Assembly (NCBI RefSeq): GCF_004138485.1
Contig: NZ_RYEV01000011.1
Location: 186,001-250,000, forward strand
Source of the DNA: Peristeroidobacter soli
GTDB lineage: Bacteria > Pseudomonadota > Gammaproteobacteria > Steroidobacterales > Steroidobacteraceae
Direction of reading: 5' to 3'
DNA length: 64,000 nt
The notes below the pieces were generated by a model. The model ran no database searches and was not told where the DNA came from. It saw only the letters and a list, made by a program, of their open reading frames with translations. Both the position numbers and the translations under genes were made by a program. Below are positions 17,567 to 26,263 of this stretch, piece by piece. How positions within the stretch are numbered: the stretch's first letter is position 1; every line of letters starts with the position of its first letter.

Positions 17567-18463
17567 ATGAGACTTTGCGAAGGCCGCGTGGCCATCGTCA
17601 CCGGTGCGGGTCGTGGTGTGGGGCGCGCCCACGCTTTGCTGCTCGCGGAACACGGAGCAAAGGTTGTCGTCAACGATCTCGGCGCCAGCGTCGATGGCAC
17701 TGGCAACGATCTTTCCCCCGCCAACGAGGTGGTGGCGCTGATCAAAAGCGCCGGCGGCGAAGCGGTCGCGAATGGCGATGACATCTCGAGTTGGGCCGGG
17801 GCGAAGCGCATGATCGATCAAGCGGTCGATACGTTCGGAACCCTGGACGTGCTGGTGAACAATGCCGGCATCCTGCGCGATCGGATGTTCGTCAACATGA
17901 GCGAAGAGGAATGGGACGCCGTCGTCAAAGTTCACCTCAAAGGTACGTTCGCGCCGTGCCGCCATGCGGTGGACTACTGGCGCGCGAAGAGCAAGGAGAT
18001 CGGCAAACCTGTCAACGCCCGAATCATCAACACCAGCTCGACCTCCGGTGTGTTCGGCAACGTGGGGCAATCGAACTATGGCGCGGCCAAGGCTGGCATC
18101 GCTGCGCTTACTGTGATTCTTGCTCGAGAGCTCGCACGCATCGGAGTGACTGTCAACGCGATCGCGCCAAGTGCGGTGACGCGGATGACCGAAGGGTTGC
18201 GTGAGCGAACCGAGGAGCAGAAGGCGGCCGGCGACCCAAAGTGGATAGCGCCCGTCGTGACTTACCTCGCGAGTGCAGACTCCCAAGAGATCACGGGACG
18301 AGTGATCCAGATCGGCATGGGAATTTTCTCGGTCATGGAAGGTTGGCACCGCGGGCCGGAGCATGCGCCGTTGCTCGATCCGGTCGAGCTCGGCCCCGTC
18401 TTGAAAGATATGGCGGCGAAGGCGCGTCGCAATGCCGGCATGGATGGTAAGGACCTCGACTGA
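17567..18463 (+). CDS. SDR-family 3-hydroxyacyl-CoA dehydrogenase-like
   Basis: A 298-residue short-chain dehydrogenase resembling the dehydrogenase part of peroxisomal-type multifunctional enzyme 2. The cofactor motif is TGAGRGVG, followed by an acidic loop (VNDLGASVDGTG), then NNAG, the catalytic Ser in NTSSTSG and Tyr/Lys in YGAAKAG. The long C-terminal tail (PEHAPLLDPVELGPVLKD) is typical of this subgroup. ATG 17567 follows AAGG at about 8 nt; TTG 17549 is less likely. The next gene overlaps its stop by one base. Together with the MaoC pair it would hydrate and oxidise enoyl-CoA. Confidence 0.87.
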   Translation: MRLCEGRVAIVTGAGRGVGRAHALLLAEHGAKVVVNDLGASVDGTGNDLSPANEVVALIKSAGGEAVANGDDISSWAGAKRMIDQAVDTFGTLDVLVNNAGILRDRMFVNMSEEEWDAVVKVHLKGTFAPCRHAVDYWRAKSKEIGKPVNARIINTSSTSGVFGNVGQSNYGAAKAGIAALTVILARELARIGVTVNAIAPSAVTRMTEGLRERTEEQKAAGDPKWIAPVVTYLASADSQEITGRVIQIGMGIFSVMEGWHRGPEHAPLLDPVELGPVLKDMAAKARRNAGMDGKDLD

Positions 18464-18942
18464 TGACCAAGGTCCGTTTTCCCGTCGAAGCTACACACAT
18501 AGTGATGTTCGCGCGCGCCATCGGCGAAACCAATCCTGTGTACTTTGAAGCAGAAGCGGCCGAGCGATCCGAAGCCGGCGGTCTGATCGCGCCGCCTACT
18601 TTCACCGAGGCCGCGGCGCAGTTCGATCCCGACTATCGGTTGCGCCCGAAGCCCGGAGTGAAATGGTTTGGCTCCGGAGCGACGCCGAGCGGTATCGAGA
18701 GCGGGCCGCCGTCCGCCACGAGTCTGCATGCCGAACAGGAGTACACCTATGTCCGGCCGATCCGGCCAGGCGAGGTGTTGACGCGACAGACTAAAGATGG
18801 CGCGGTGTGGGAGAAGGCCAGTAGACGCGGCGGGAAGCTGGTCTTTCGCGAACGGATCCATGAGTTCCGCGACGAGGGCGGCGCGCTGGTCGTTACGGCG
18901 CGTGCCGTCCTCGTCACGCCGGTGTCGAGTAGCGAGTCCTGA
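18463..18942 (+). CDS. MaoC N-terminal-type (FAS1-like) dehydratase subunit
   Basis: A 159-residue hotdog protein of the kind that forms the non-catalytic half of heterodimeric enoyl-CoA hydratases (ChsH1/ChsH2-like pairs in steroid degraders). VMFARAIGETNPVYFEAEAA and LIAPPTFTEA are recognisable. The catalytic Asp and His of MaoC hydratases are not evident here, whereas the next gene has them. It starts by TGATG overlap with the SDR. Its likely role is to complete the substrate tunnel for the downstream MaoC protein. Confidence 0.8.
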   Translation: MTKVRFPVEATHIVMFARAIGETNPVYFEAEAAERSEAGGLIAPPTFTEAAAQFDPDYRLRPKPGVKWFGSGATPSGIESGPPSATSLHAEQEYTYVRPIRPGEVLTRQTKDGAVWEKASRRGGKLVFRERIHEFRDEGGALVVTARAVLVTPVSSSES

Positions 18943-18978
18943 AGTTTCTCTGTCTGCCAGTCCAATTACAGAATACGC

Positions 18979-19398
18979 ATGGCCCTCAAAGCATCGCAAC
19001 TCAAGGTCGCGGACGTTTATAGCGAGTGTGTGGTCGAGAATCTGACGCGGACTCAGATCGTGCAATACGCGGGCGCCTCCGGGGACTACAACCCCATTCA
19101 TTCCGATGAGGTTTACGCGGTCTACGCGGGTCATAAGGGAGTATTTGCCCACGGCATGCTCACCATGGGACTGACCGGCAGAATGCTCACGAACTATGTA
19201 GGCGATGCCAGACTGGTGAAATTCGGGGTCCGGTTCCTGAGCCAGGTCTGGCCGGGAGATACGTTGACCGCGACCGCCACCGTCACCGAGCTCAACAAGG
19301 TTGGAGACCAGGATTTCGTGGAGCTCGCCATTGCCACGGTCAATCAGGAAGGTAAGGAAGTCCTGACGGGTCATGCAACTGCGCGCATCGATCCGTAG
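18979..19398 (+). CDS. MaoC-like enoyl-CoA hydratase subunit
   Basis: A 139-residue single-hotdog (R)-specific hydratase. The catalytic motif is intact as YAGASGDYNPIHSDE, giving D36 and H41, followed by GVFAHGMLTMGL. It adds water to trans-2-enoyl-CoA. It lies 36 nt after the FAS1-like partner. The unit appears to end here, as a new promoter-operator follows at 19438. Confidence 0.88.
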   Translation: MALKASQLKVADVYSECVVENLTRTQIVQYAGASGDYNPIHSDEVYAVYAGHKGVFAHGMLTMGLTGRMLTNYVGDARLVKFGVRFLSQVWPGDTLTATATVTELNKVGDQDFVELAIATVNQEGKEVLTGHATARIDP

Positions 19399-19437
19399 TA
19401 GCGGGCCCGGCATCCCCCGACGGCAGGTGGCGAGGGC

Positions 19438-19490
19438 TTGACCGCTACCGTTGGGCGCACTAAGGTCGAATATGTGCACGGCGTGCTATT
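19438..19490 (+). promoter_or_regulatory. Promoter plus palindromic operator (site 3)
   Basis: TTGACC (19438-19443), a 17-nt spacer, TAAGGT (19461-19466) and the palindrome ATGTGCAC-GGC-GTGCTATT (19472-19490). Spacing from -10 to palindrome is 11 nt, as at site 1. It drives the lyase-leuCD-thiolase-dehydrogenase run and gives a leader of about 65 nt. Confidence 0.72.
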
Positions 19491-19542
19491 ATTAGACCCG
19501 CGACGAGATCTGTATCCCGGTTGGAATGAAGCGAGAGAACTC

Positions 19543-20412
19543 ATGAGCAATGCCGCAAAACTTCGGTCGTTGTTGGCCAGTGGCAAGATGATCGTGGCCC
19601 CGGGTGCCCTCGATGGGATTACGGCACGCACAATTATGCAGGCGGGGTTTCCGGCCGTTTATATGACAGGCGCGGGAACTGCGATGTCACTCGGTTACCC
19701 GGACTATGGGTTGACAACGATGACCGAAATGGTCGCCAACGCTACCCGCATCGTCAATTCCATCGATGTGCCGTTGATCAGTGACAGCGACACGGGTTTC
19801 GGCAACGAGCTGAATGTGTTCCGCACCGTGCAGGAGTTCGAGCGCGCGGGGGTTGCTGCGATTCACATCGAAGATCAGGTGTTCCCGAAGAAGTGCGGCC
19901 ACCTCGACAACAAGGAAATGGTGAGTCGCGAGGACTACATCGCAAAGATTCGAGCTGCCGCCGCTGCGCGTAAGTCGAAGGACTTCTGTGTCATTGCGCG
20001 AACCGATTCGCGGGCCGTACTGGGCTTCGATGAAGCGGTGGAGCGCGCCAATCTGGCTCTTGCCAACGGTGCCGATGTTGCGTTCGTCGAGGCGCCGCAG
20101 AGCATGGCGGAGATCGAGGCCGTGCCGAAGCGCGTCAAAGGGCCGTGCCTGCTGAATATTGTCCGCGGCGGCAAAACGCCGGAGATCGACCTGAAGACGG
20201 CGGAGGCCCTCGGATACGCGATTGCCATCGTGCCGGGGCTACTGTTGGTCGGCATCATTCAAACCTGCGATCGCTTGCTGGCCGATCTCAAAGAAGACAA
20301 GTTTCCGCCCATCACCAGTGCGCCGGTTAGAACCTTCGCTCGTTTCGGTGCCGCCGAGTGGGATGAGCGACGCACGGCTTTCCGAGCCCCGCTCAAATCT
20401 CCCACCGAGTGA
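19543..20412 (+). CDS. Isocitrate-lyase/PEP-mutase superfamily lyase (2,3-dimethylmalate- or 2-methylisocitrate-lyase-like)
   Basis: A 289-residue TIM-barrel lyase. The superfamily active-site Cys lies in [11 protein letters not shown] (C118) and the Mg ligands in ISDSDTGFG (D81, D83). Family members cleave 2-hydroxy acids of the malate/isocitrate type into an oxo acid and an acid, for example 2,3-dimethylmalate to pyruvate and propionate in anaerobic nicotinate fermentation. ATG 19543 has GAGAG nearby; the frame upstream crosses the promoter-operator, so it is not coding. The next gene, LeuC-like, starts within about 10 nt. A hydratase next to such a lyase echoes the dimethylmaleate hydratase/lyase pair, so cleavage of an alkylmalate is a reasonable inference. 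Confidence 0.8.
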   Translation: MSNAAKLRSLLASGKMIVAPGALDGITARTIMQAGFPAVYMTGAGTAMSLGYPDYGLTTMTEMVANATRIVNSIDVPLISDSDTGFGNELNVFRTVQEFERAGVAAIHIEDQVFPKKCGHLDNKEMVSREDYIAKIRAAAAARKSKDFCVIARTDSRAVLGFDEAVERANLALANGADVAFVEAPQSMAEIEAVPKRVKGPCLLNIVRGGKTPEIDLKTAEALGYAIAIVPGLLLVGIIQTCDRLLADLKEDKFPPITSAPVRTFARFGAAEWDERRTAFRAPLKSPTE

Positions 20413-20420
20413 ACGCTGCC

Positions 20421-21824
20421 ATGACTGCTGCGACCATGTTCGAGAAGATCTGGCGGCGTCACATCGTCGTCGATCGAGATGACGGCTACACGCTGCTCTA
20501 TATCGATCGGCATCTGATGCACGATGGCTCGGCCATGGGCTTCGCAAAGTTGCGCGAACGGAATATCAAGGTCAGGCGGCCGGAGCGGTCGTTCGCTACT
20601 CCCGACCACTATGTTCGCAGCGACAGTGGGCGCATCGACGATATCGTCGATCCACGGCACAAACGAATGATCGAGCAGATCGGCGAGAACACGACTGCTC
20701 ATCGTGTGACGCTATTTGGTTTGGGGGATGCCCGGCAAGGTATTGCTCATGTCGTCGGCCCCGAGCAGGGGATTACTCAGCCGGGGTTGACGTTGGTGTG
20801 CGGCGACTCGCACACATCGACCCACGGTGCGCTCGGCGCGTTGGCATTTGGCATCGGGACATCCGAGGTTGCTCACGTGATGGCGACTCAGTGTCTTTGG
20901 CAGCGCAAGCCGAAGGCCATGCGCGTCACCGTCGATGGGCAACTCGGCGTTGGTGTCACTGCGAAGGACGTGATCCTGGCCGTTATTGGCAAGATCGGCG
21001 CGGCGGGCGCGGTGGGCCACGTCATCGAATATGCGGGCAGCGCAATTCGTAGCCTGAGCATCGAAGGGCGACTGACTGTCTGCAACATGTCGATCGAAGC
21101 CGGTGCGAGAGCCGGCATGGTGGCGCCGGACGATAAGACAATCGCCTATCTTGAGGGCCGTCCGTTCGCGCCCAAGGGGGCCGATTGGAACGCAGCGGTG
21201 GAGTTGTGGCGGACGTTACCCAGTGACGCTGAAGCAGTGTTCGATCGGGAAGTGAGGTTGTCCGCCGCCGATGTGGAGCCGATGATGACGTGGGGAACCA
21301 GCCCCGAGGATGCGTTGCCGATCAGTGCTCGCGTTCCCGACCCCGCCTCGGTTGCGGATAGCGCGAAGCAGGAAGCGATGCAAAGAGCCCTGGATTACAT
21401 GGGGCTGACGCCAGGCACTCGCTTGGATGAGTTGCCGGTTGATCGCGTCTTCATCGGCTCGTGCACCAACAGCCGCATCGAGGATCTGCGCGATGCTGCC
21501 CGCATCGTGCGCGGTCGCAAGGCGACCGTGCCGGCGTGGGTCGTGGCAGGCTCGGGGCTGATCAAGCGCCAGGCCGAGGCCGAGGGGCTCGATCAGATCT
21601 TTCGCGAGGCCAATTTCGAGTGGCGTGAGCAGCCGGGCTGCTCGATGTGTGTCGGCATGAATGGCGACATAGGCAAGCCGGGACAACGGATCGCTTCGAC
21701 TTCGAATCGCAACTTCGTCGGTCGGCAAGGGCCGGGTGTGCGCACCCACCTTGTCAGCCCTGCGATGGCCGCCGCCGCGGCCATCACGGGACACTTTACC
21801 GACGTGCGCCAGCTACCGGTGTAG
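20421..21824 (+). CDS. LeuC-like hydro-lyase large subunit (aconitase superfamily)
   Basis: A 467-residue [4Fe-4S] hydratase subunit of the proteobacterial LeuC type. Cluster cysteines appear in FIGSCTNSR and in [11 protein letters not shown]; substrate and structural blocks include [37 protein letters not shown] and [15 protein letters not shown]. LeuCD interconverts 2- and 3-isopropylmalate through isopropylmaleate. ATG 20421 gives the usual length; GTG 20409 overlaps the lyase stop and is an alternative. Because it sits between a dimethylmalate-lyase-like gene and a thiolase, not in a leucine operon, it may hydrate an alkylmaleate produced after ring cleavage. A biosynthetic duplicate remains possible. 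Confidence 0.85.
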   Translation: MTAATMFEKIWRRHIVVDRDDGYTLLYIDRHLMHDGSAMGFAKLRERNIKVRRPERSFATPDHYVRSDSGRIDDIVDPRHKRMIEQIGENTTAHRVTLFGLGDARQGIAHVVGPEQGITQPGLTLVCGDSHTSTHGALGALAFGIGTSEVAHVMATQCLWQRKPKAMRVTVDGQLGVGVTAKDVILAVIGKIGAAGAVGHVIEYAGSAIRSLSIEGRLTVCNMSIEAGARAGMVAPDDKTIAYLEGRPFAPKGADWNAAVELWRTLPSDAEAVFDREVRLSAADVEPMMTWGTSPEDALPISARVPDPASVADSAKQEAMQRALDYMGLTPGTRLDELPVDRVFIGSCTNSRIEDLRDAARIVRGRKATVPAWVVAGSGLIKRQAEAEGLDQIFREANFEWREQPGCSMCVGMNGDIGKPGQRIASTSNRNFVGRQGPGVRTHLVSPAMAAAAAITGHFTDVRQLPV

Positions 21825-21832
21825 GAGTCGTC

Positions 21833-22438
21833 ATGCAGCCCTTTACCACGCTCGAGGCCATCGCGGTCCCGCTCGATCAGCCGAACGTCGACACCGATCA
21901 AATCGTCCCGGCGCGTTTTCTCAGAGAACCGCGTCAGATTCAGGCGGAGATCTATTTTTACGATCTGCGCTATGACGACGAGGGACGGCCGCGTCCCGAG
22001 TTCGTGCTCAATCAGCCATCCTACAACGGCGCCCGCATCATGGTCGCGGACCGAAATTTCGGCTGCGGATCGTCACGTGAGTGTGCGGTCACAGTGCTGC
22101 TCGACAACGGCTTTCGCACAGTCATTGCCCCAAGCTTCAGTGACATTTTCTTCAACAACTGCTTCCAAAATGGTGTGCTGCCGATTCGGCTCGACGCCGA
22201 CCGGGTGAAACAGATCCGCGAGATGCTGCATTTCTCGCCCGGTGCACGCATCGCGATCGATCTGGCGAATCAGACCGTACTCGGTCCGGATGGCAAGACC
22301 GATCACTTCGCGGTCGATTCGTTCCGCAAGGATTGTCTGCTCAAGGGGGTCGATGACATCAATCTCACGTTGAGCTACGAAGGCGACATCGCGGCTTTCG
22401 AGGCGCGTCAGCGTGAGACGATGGCTTGGCTCGGTTAG
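21833..22438 (+). CDS. LeuD-like hydro-lyase small subunit (aconitase superfamily)
   Basis: A 201-residue partner of the LeuC-like protein. LDQPNVDTDQIVPARFL is the substrate-loop region and NFGCGSSREC the active-site Ser/Arg turn, followed by GFRTVIAPSFSDIFFNNCFQNGVLP. Ordinary LeuD has SSREHAPWAL; here His is Cys and the next residues are AVTVL, and the loop Lys of IIPKQFL is Ala. These changes suggest altered substrate recognition. AGGAG lies 7 nt before ATG 21833, 8 nt after the leuC-like stop. Confidence 0.85.
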   Translation: MQPFTTLEAIAVPLDQPNVDTDQIVPARFLREPRQIQAEIYFYDLRYDDEGRPRPEFVLNQPSYNGARIMVADRNFGCGSSRECAVTVLLDNGFRTVIAPSFSDIFFNNCFQNGVLPIRLDADRVKQIREMLHFSPGARIAIDLANQTVLGPDGKTDHFAVDSFRKDCLLKGVDDINLTLSYEGDIAAFEARQRETMAWLG

Positions 22439-22508
22439 TTTCCCATCGTAGCGAACGCGCGCTGACATCCTGAGATGTTTTGATTGCAACGGTTAAGTGA
22501 GTGAATTC

Positions 22509-23690
22509 ATGGTTGATGCTGTCATCGTCTCCACTGCGCGCACGCCTATCGGCAAAGCTTTTCGAGGTGCTCTGAACGATACTGACGGCGCGACGCTCGG
22601 TGGCCACGTCATCGCAGAGGCGATTGCGCGTGCGCACCTCGATCCCGCGCAAATCGAGGATGTTGTGATGGGCTGCGCGATCCAGCAAGGAACGACTGGC
22701 GGCAACGTGGCACGCAAGGCCTTGTTACGTGCCGGTGTACCAGTCGGGGCCGCCGCGGCGACCGTGGATCGGCAGTGTTCGTCAGGGTTGCAGGCGATCG
22801 CCATGGTGGCCCGCTCCATCGCGTTTGACGGCGTCGAGATTGCAGTCGCGGGCGGTCTGGAGTCCGTCAGCCTCGTGCAAAACGAACACCGTAATACCTT
22901 TCGTGTGGTCGATCCGGCGCTGATGGAACTCAAGCCCGATGTCTACATGAATATGATCGATACCGCGGAGGTCGTGGCCGAGCGCTATAAGATCTCGAGG
23001 GAAAGCCAGGACGAGTATGGATTGGAAAGCCAACGGCGCACCGCGGCGGCTTTGGAGGCCGGGCGTTTCAGCGATGAGATCGCGCCCATCAACGTGCGGA
23101 AGAGCGTTCTCGATAAAGCGACGAACGAGATTTCCTACCAGCACGTGACACTGTCGCAGGATGAAGGGCCTCGTCGGACCGACGCCGCCGGGCTGGCTGC
23201 GTTGAAGCCGGTGCGCGAGGGGAAAACAGTCACGGCCGGCAATGCCAGCCAACTCTCCGACGGCGCCAGCGCCTGCGTGGTCATGAGCGATGCACGCGCC
23301 GCTGACGTGGGCCTGAAGCCGCTGGGTATCTTTCGCGGATTCGTTGCCGCGGGATGCGAGCCAGATGAAATGGGCATCGGCCCCGTGGTGGCCGTGCCGC
23401 GACTGCTGAAACGGCACCGCTTGACGGTCGATGACATCGATCTGTGGGAGCTGAACGAGGCGTTTGCCGTGCAGGTGATCTACTGCCGCGATCGTTTGGG
23501 GATCGACCCGAACAAGCTCAATGTCAATGGGGGAGCGATTGCGCTCGGCCATCCCTACGGAATGTCCGGTGCCCGGCTGGCCGGCCATGCGCTGATCGAA
23601 GGGCGGCGTCGCAAGGCCAGGTTTGCAGTCGTTACGATGTGCGTGGGCGGTGGCATGGGCGCGGCGGCGCTGCTCGAGATCGTCCATTGA
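22509..23690 (+). CDS. Acetyl-CoA acyltransferase (thiolase)
   Basis: A 393-residue thiolase, the standard length. The acylated cysteine is C90 in RQCSSGLQA, the activating His is H348 in [10 protein letters not shown], and the proton-donor C378 lies in [10 protein letters not shown]. It cleaves 3-ketoacyl-CoA to acetyl-CoA and a shortened acyl-CoA. ATG 22509 gives the standard N-terminus [21 protein letters not shown] 22497 is an alternative. It closes the beta-oxidation cycle with the ligase, dehydrogenases, MaoC pair and SDR in this cluster. Confidence 0.9.
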   Translation: MVDAVIVSTARTPIGKAFRGALNDTDGATLGGHVIAEAIARAHLDPAQIEDVVMGCAIQQGTTGGNVARKALLRAGVPVGAAAATVDRQCSSGLQAIAMVARSIAFDGVEIAVAGGLESVSLVQNEHRNTFRVVDPALMELKPDVYMNMIDTAEVVAERYKISRESQDEYGLESQRRTAAALEAGRFSDEIAPINVRKSVLDKATNEISYQHVTLSQDEGPRRTDAAGLAALKPVREGKTVTAGNASQLSDGASACVVMSDARAADVGLKPLGIFRGFVAAGCEPDEMGIGPVVAVPRLLKRHRLTVDDIDLWELNEAFAVQVIYCRDRLGIDPNKLNVNGGAIALGHPYGMSGARLAGHALIEGRRRKARFAVVTMCVGGGMGAAALLEIVH

Positions 23691-23723
23691 CGCCCGTTCA
23701 GCGCGACTACCTGACAGGATGAG

Positions 23724-24908
23724 ATGATGGATCTTAGCTTTAGCAAAGAAGAAATCGCGTTCCGCGAAGAAGTACGTGCCTTCTTCCGAGCCGCCGTTCC
23801 TGCGACGACTCGAGTCAAACTGATCGAGGGCCGAGAGCTGAGTCGGGAGGAGATCGTAGCCTGGCAACGCGCGCTCAACGCCAGGGGCTGGGCGGTTCCG
23901 TCGTGGCCGAAGGAATGGGGCGGAACGGGGTGGACGGCCGTGCAGCACTACATCTTCCGAGAGGAGATGCAACTCACACCCGCGCCACCGCAACTGGGGT
24001 TCGGAATCAATATGCTCGGCCCGGTGCTTTACAACTTCGGCAACGAAGTACAGAAGAAACGCTTCCTGCCGCGCATTGCCAACCTCGATGATTGGTGGTG
24101 CCAGGGATTCTCCGAGCCGGGCGCTGGATCCGACCTCGCAGCGGTCAAGACCACGGCGAAGCTCGAAGGCGACGTCTATGTCGTGAACGGGCAGAAGACC
24201 TGGACCACCTTCGCACAACACGCGAATTGGATCTTCTGTCTGGTGCGTACCGATACGACGGTCAAGAAACAAGCCGGCATCTCGTTCCTGCTCATCGAGA
24301 TGAATACGCCCGGCATCACGGTGCGGCCGATCCAGACGATCGACGGCGGACACGAGATCAACGAAGTGTTCTTCGACGATGTGAGGGTGCCGGCCGAGAA
24401 TCTGGTGGGAGAGCCCAACAAGGGTTGGGACTACGCCAAGTTCCTGTTGGGCCATGAGCGTTCGAGCATCGCTCGCGTCGGCATGTCCAAGGAGCGCGTT
24501 CGTCGCATCAGGGAATTAGCTGCGAAGACGTTGGCAGGCGGACGGCCGCTCATCGAGGATGGGCGATTCCGCGAAAAGCTCACGGCGTTGGAGGTGGAGC
24601 TGAAGGCCCTGGAGATCAACCAGCTGCGAGTCGTAGCTGCCGAGTCGAGCGCGGAGAAGGGCAAGTTCAATCCGGCTTCGGCCATCCTGAAGATTGTGGG
24701 CTCCGAGATCCAGCAAAAGACCACGGAACTGATGTTGGAAGTGGTTGGTCCGTTTGCCGCACCTTACGCGACAGAGTGCGGCGATGACGGCGGCAGTTGG
24801 ATGGGGCAGGTCGCGCCTACTTATTTCAACAAGCGCAGCGTGACCATCTACGGCGGCACCAACGAAATTCAGCGCGGCATCATCGCCAAGGCAGTGCTGG
24901 GGTTGTGA
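23724..24908 (+). CDS. Acyl-CoA dehydrogenase, copy 1
   Basis: A 394-residue FAD enzyme that introduces the alpha-beta double bond into acyl-CoA. Family blocks are WPKEWGGTGW, QGFSEPGAGSDLAAVKTTA, a middle beta-domain, and C-terminal YGGTNEIQRGIIAKAVLGL. Two ATGs (23724 and 23727) follow AGGATGAG; either may be used. It belongs to the subgroup that often pairs with a second, divergent dehydrogenase; the gene at 30199-31344 on the other strand is a candidate partner. The transporter start overlaps its stop (GTGA). Confidence 0.88.
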   Translation: MMDLSFSKEEIAFREEVRAFFRAAVPATTRVKLIEGRELSREEIVAWQRALNARGWAVPSWPKEWGGTGWTAVQHYIFREEMQLTPAPPQLGFGINMLGPVLYNFGNEVQKKRFLPRIANLDDWWCQGFSEPGAGSDLAAVKTTAKLEGDVYVVNGQKTWTTFAQHANWIFCLVRTDTTVKKQAGISFLLIEMNTPGITVRPIQTIDGGHEINEVFFDDVRVPAENLVGEPNKGWDYAKFLLGHERSSIARVGMSKERVRRIRELAAKTLAGGRPLIEDGRFREKLTALEVELKALEINQLRVVAAESSAEKGKFNPASAILKIVGSEIQQKTTELMLEVVGPFAAPYATECGDDGGSWMGQVAPTYFNKRSVTIYGGTNEIQRGIIAKAVLGL

Positions 24909-26179
24909 GGGACGCTCGCCGCCGCGGGCGGTTTTCGTCTGTTTTCGGCGGATCGATCGGTAACCTGGTGGAGTGGTACGACTGGTATACCTATTCCGCC
25001 TTCGCGATCTACTTCGCACATGTGTTCTTTCCCGACGGCAATCAGACTGCGAAGCTGCTGAACGTCGCGGCCATCTTCGCGGTCGGCTTTCTGGTGCGTC
25101 CCGTAGGTGGCTGGATCATGGGGCGATATGCGGACAGGCGCGGCCGCAAGGCGGCGTTGACGCTGTCCGTGAACCTGATGTGTATCGGATCGTTGATCAT
25201 TGCCGTGACACCGGGCTACGCGACCATTGGCCTCGCTGCACCGACCCTATTGGTATTTGCGCGAGTGCTGCAAGGATTCAGCGTAGGTGGCGAGTATGGG
25301 ACGAGCGCCACCTATATGAGTGAGATAGCAACCCCGGAGCAGCGCGGATTCTATTCCGGCATTCTGTACATGACGCTCGTCATGGGGCAGTTGCTCGCGC
25401 TGGCGGTGCTGCTGCTGTTGCAGTTCGTGTTTCTGGATGCCGAACAACTCAGTTCCTGGGGCTGGCGGATACCCTTCCTGATCGGAGCGGCGGCAGCGCT
25501 GGTGGCGTTATATCTGCGCCGCAATCTCCAGGAGACCGAGTCCTTCGAGCAGGGGAAAAAGCGAGCGGGCGAGGCAGGGCATCTGCAGCTCTTGCTGCGT
25601 TACCCGCGTGAGACGTTCACCGTCGTCGGTCTTACGATGGGGGGCACGCTGTACTTCTATGTGTTCAGCAACTACATGCAGAAGTACCTGGTGAACACGG
25701 TCGGATTGACCGCCGGCGAGTCCACGCTCGTCTCCGCGGGAAGTCTGTTCATCTTCATGTTGCTTCAACCGTTGATGGGGGCGATTTCCGATAGCGTCGG
25801 ACGCCGGCCCATGTTGATCGTCTTCGGCGTGCTGGCCCTCTTCTCGACGGTGCCGCTGCTCTCGACATTGGAGCGCACGCATGACGCCTGGACGGCTTTC
25901 TTTCTGATCATGACGGCCCTGCTGATCTCGTCGCTGTACAGTTCCATCAGCGCAGTGGTCAAGGCCGAGCTGTTTCCGGTCGAGATCCGCGCTCTCGGTG
26001 TCGGATTGCCGTATGCCATCGCGGTATCTCTGTTCGGCGGCACGGCGGAGTACATTGCCCTGTGGTTCAAGAGTATCGGGCACGAGACGTGGTTCTATTG
26101 GTATGTCACCGGATGCGTCGCTATCTCGCTGTCGGTCTATGTCTGTATGCGTGATACGCAGAAGACGTCGAGGATCTAG
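24905..26179 (+). CDS. MHS-family metabolite:H+ symporter (KgtP/ProP-like)
   Basis: A 424-residue inner-membrane MFS transporter of about 12 segments. The signature GNLVEWYDWYTYSAFAIYFA opens the first segment; GRYADRRGRKAAL is the MFS loop 2-3 motif, and LQGFSVGGEYGTSATYMSE is typical of the metabolite:H+ symporter group. GTG 24905 overlaps the dehydrogenase stop; the frame upstream of it is antiphase to the dehydrogenase and not coding. Substrates in this group are organic acids, alpha-ketoglutarate, betaines or aromatic acids, so it may import an acidic substrate or intermediate of the pathway. Confidence 0.88.
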   Translation: MRDARRRGRFSSVFGGSIGNLVEWYDWYTYSAFAIYFAHVFFPDGNQTAKLLNVAAIFAVGFLVRPVGGWIMGRYADRRGRKAALTLSVNLMCIGSLIIAVTPGYATIGLAAPTLLVFARVLQGFSVGGEYGTSATYMSEIATPEQRGFYSGILYMTLVMGQLLALAVLLLLQFVFLDAEQLSSWGWRIPFLIGAAAALVALYLRRNLQETESFEQGKKRAGEAGHLQLLLRYPRETFTVVGLTMGGTLYFYVFSNYMQKYLVNTVGLTAGESTLVSAGSLFIFMLLQPLMGAISDSVGRRPMLIVFGVLALFSTVPLLSTLERTHDAWTAFFLIMTALLISSLYSSISAVVKAELFPVEIRALGVGLPYAIAVSLFGGTAEYIALWFKSIGHETWFYWYVTGCVAISLSVYVCMRDTQKTSRI

Positions 26180-26263
26180 CACGACAGACGTGTCGTCCTT
26201 CGAACCTGATCTGGACTCATGGGCTGCCCTTGCGGGGGCAAGAGAGGCGGGGTAGAAGACATC

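Noticed and set aside
21024-21048. A further operator-like stretch (ATATGCGGGCAGCGCAATT)
   Set aside because: It lies inside the leuC-like reading frame, has no -35/-10 at the fixed spacing, and its half-sites are poorly symmetric.
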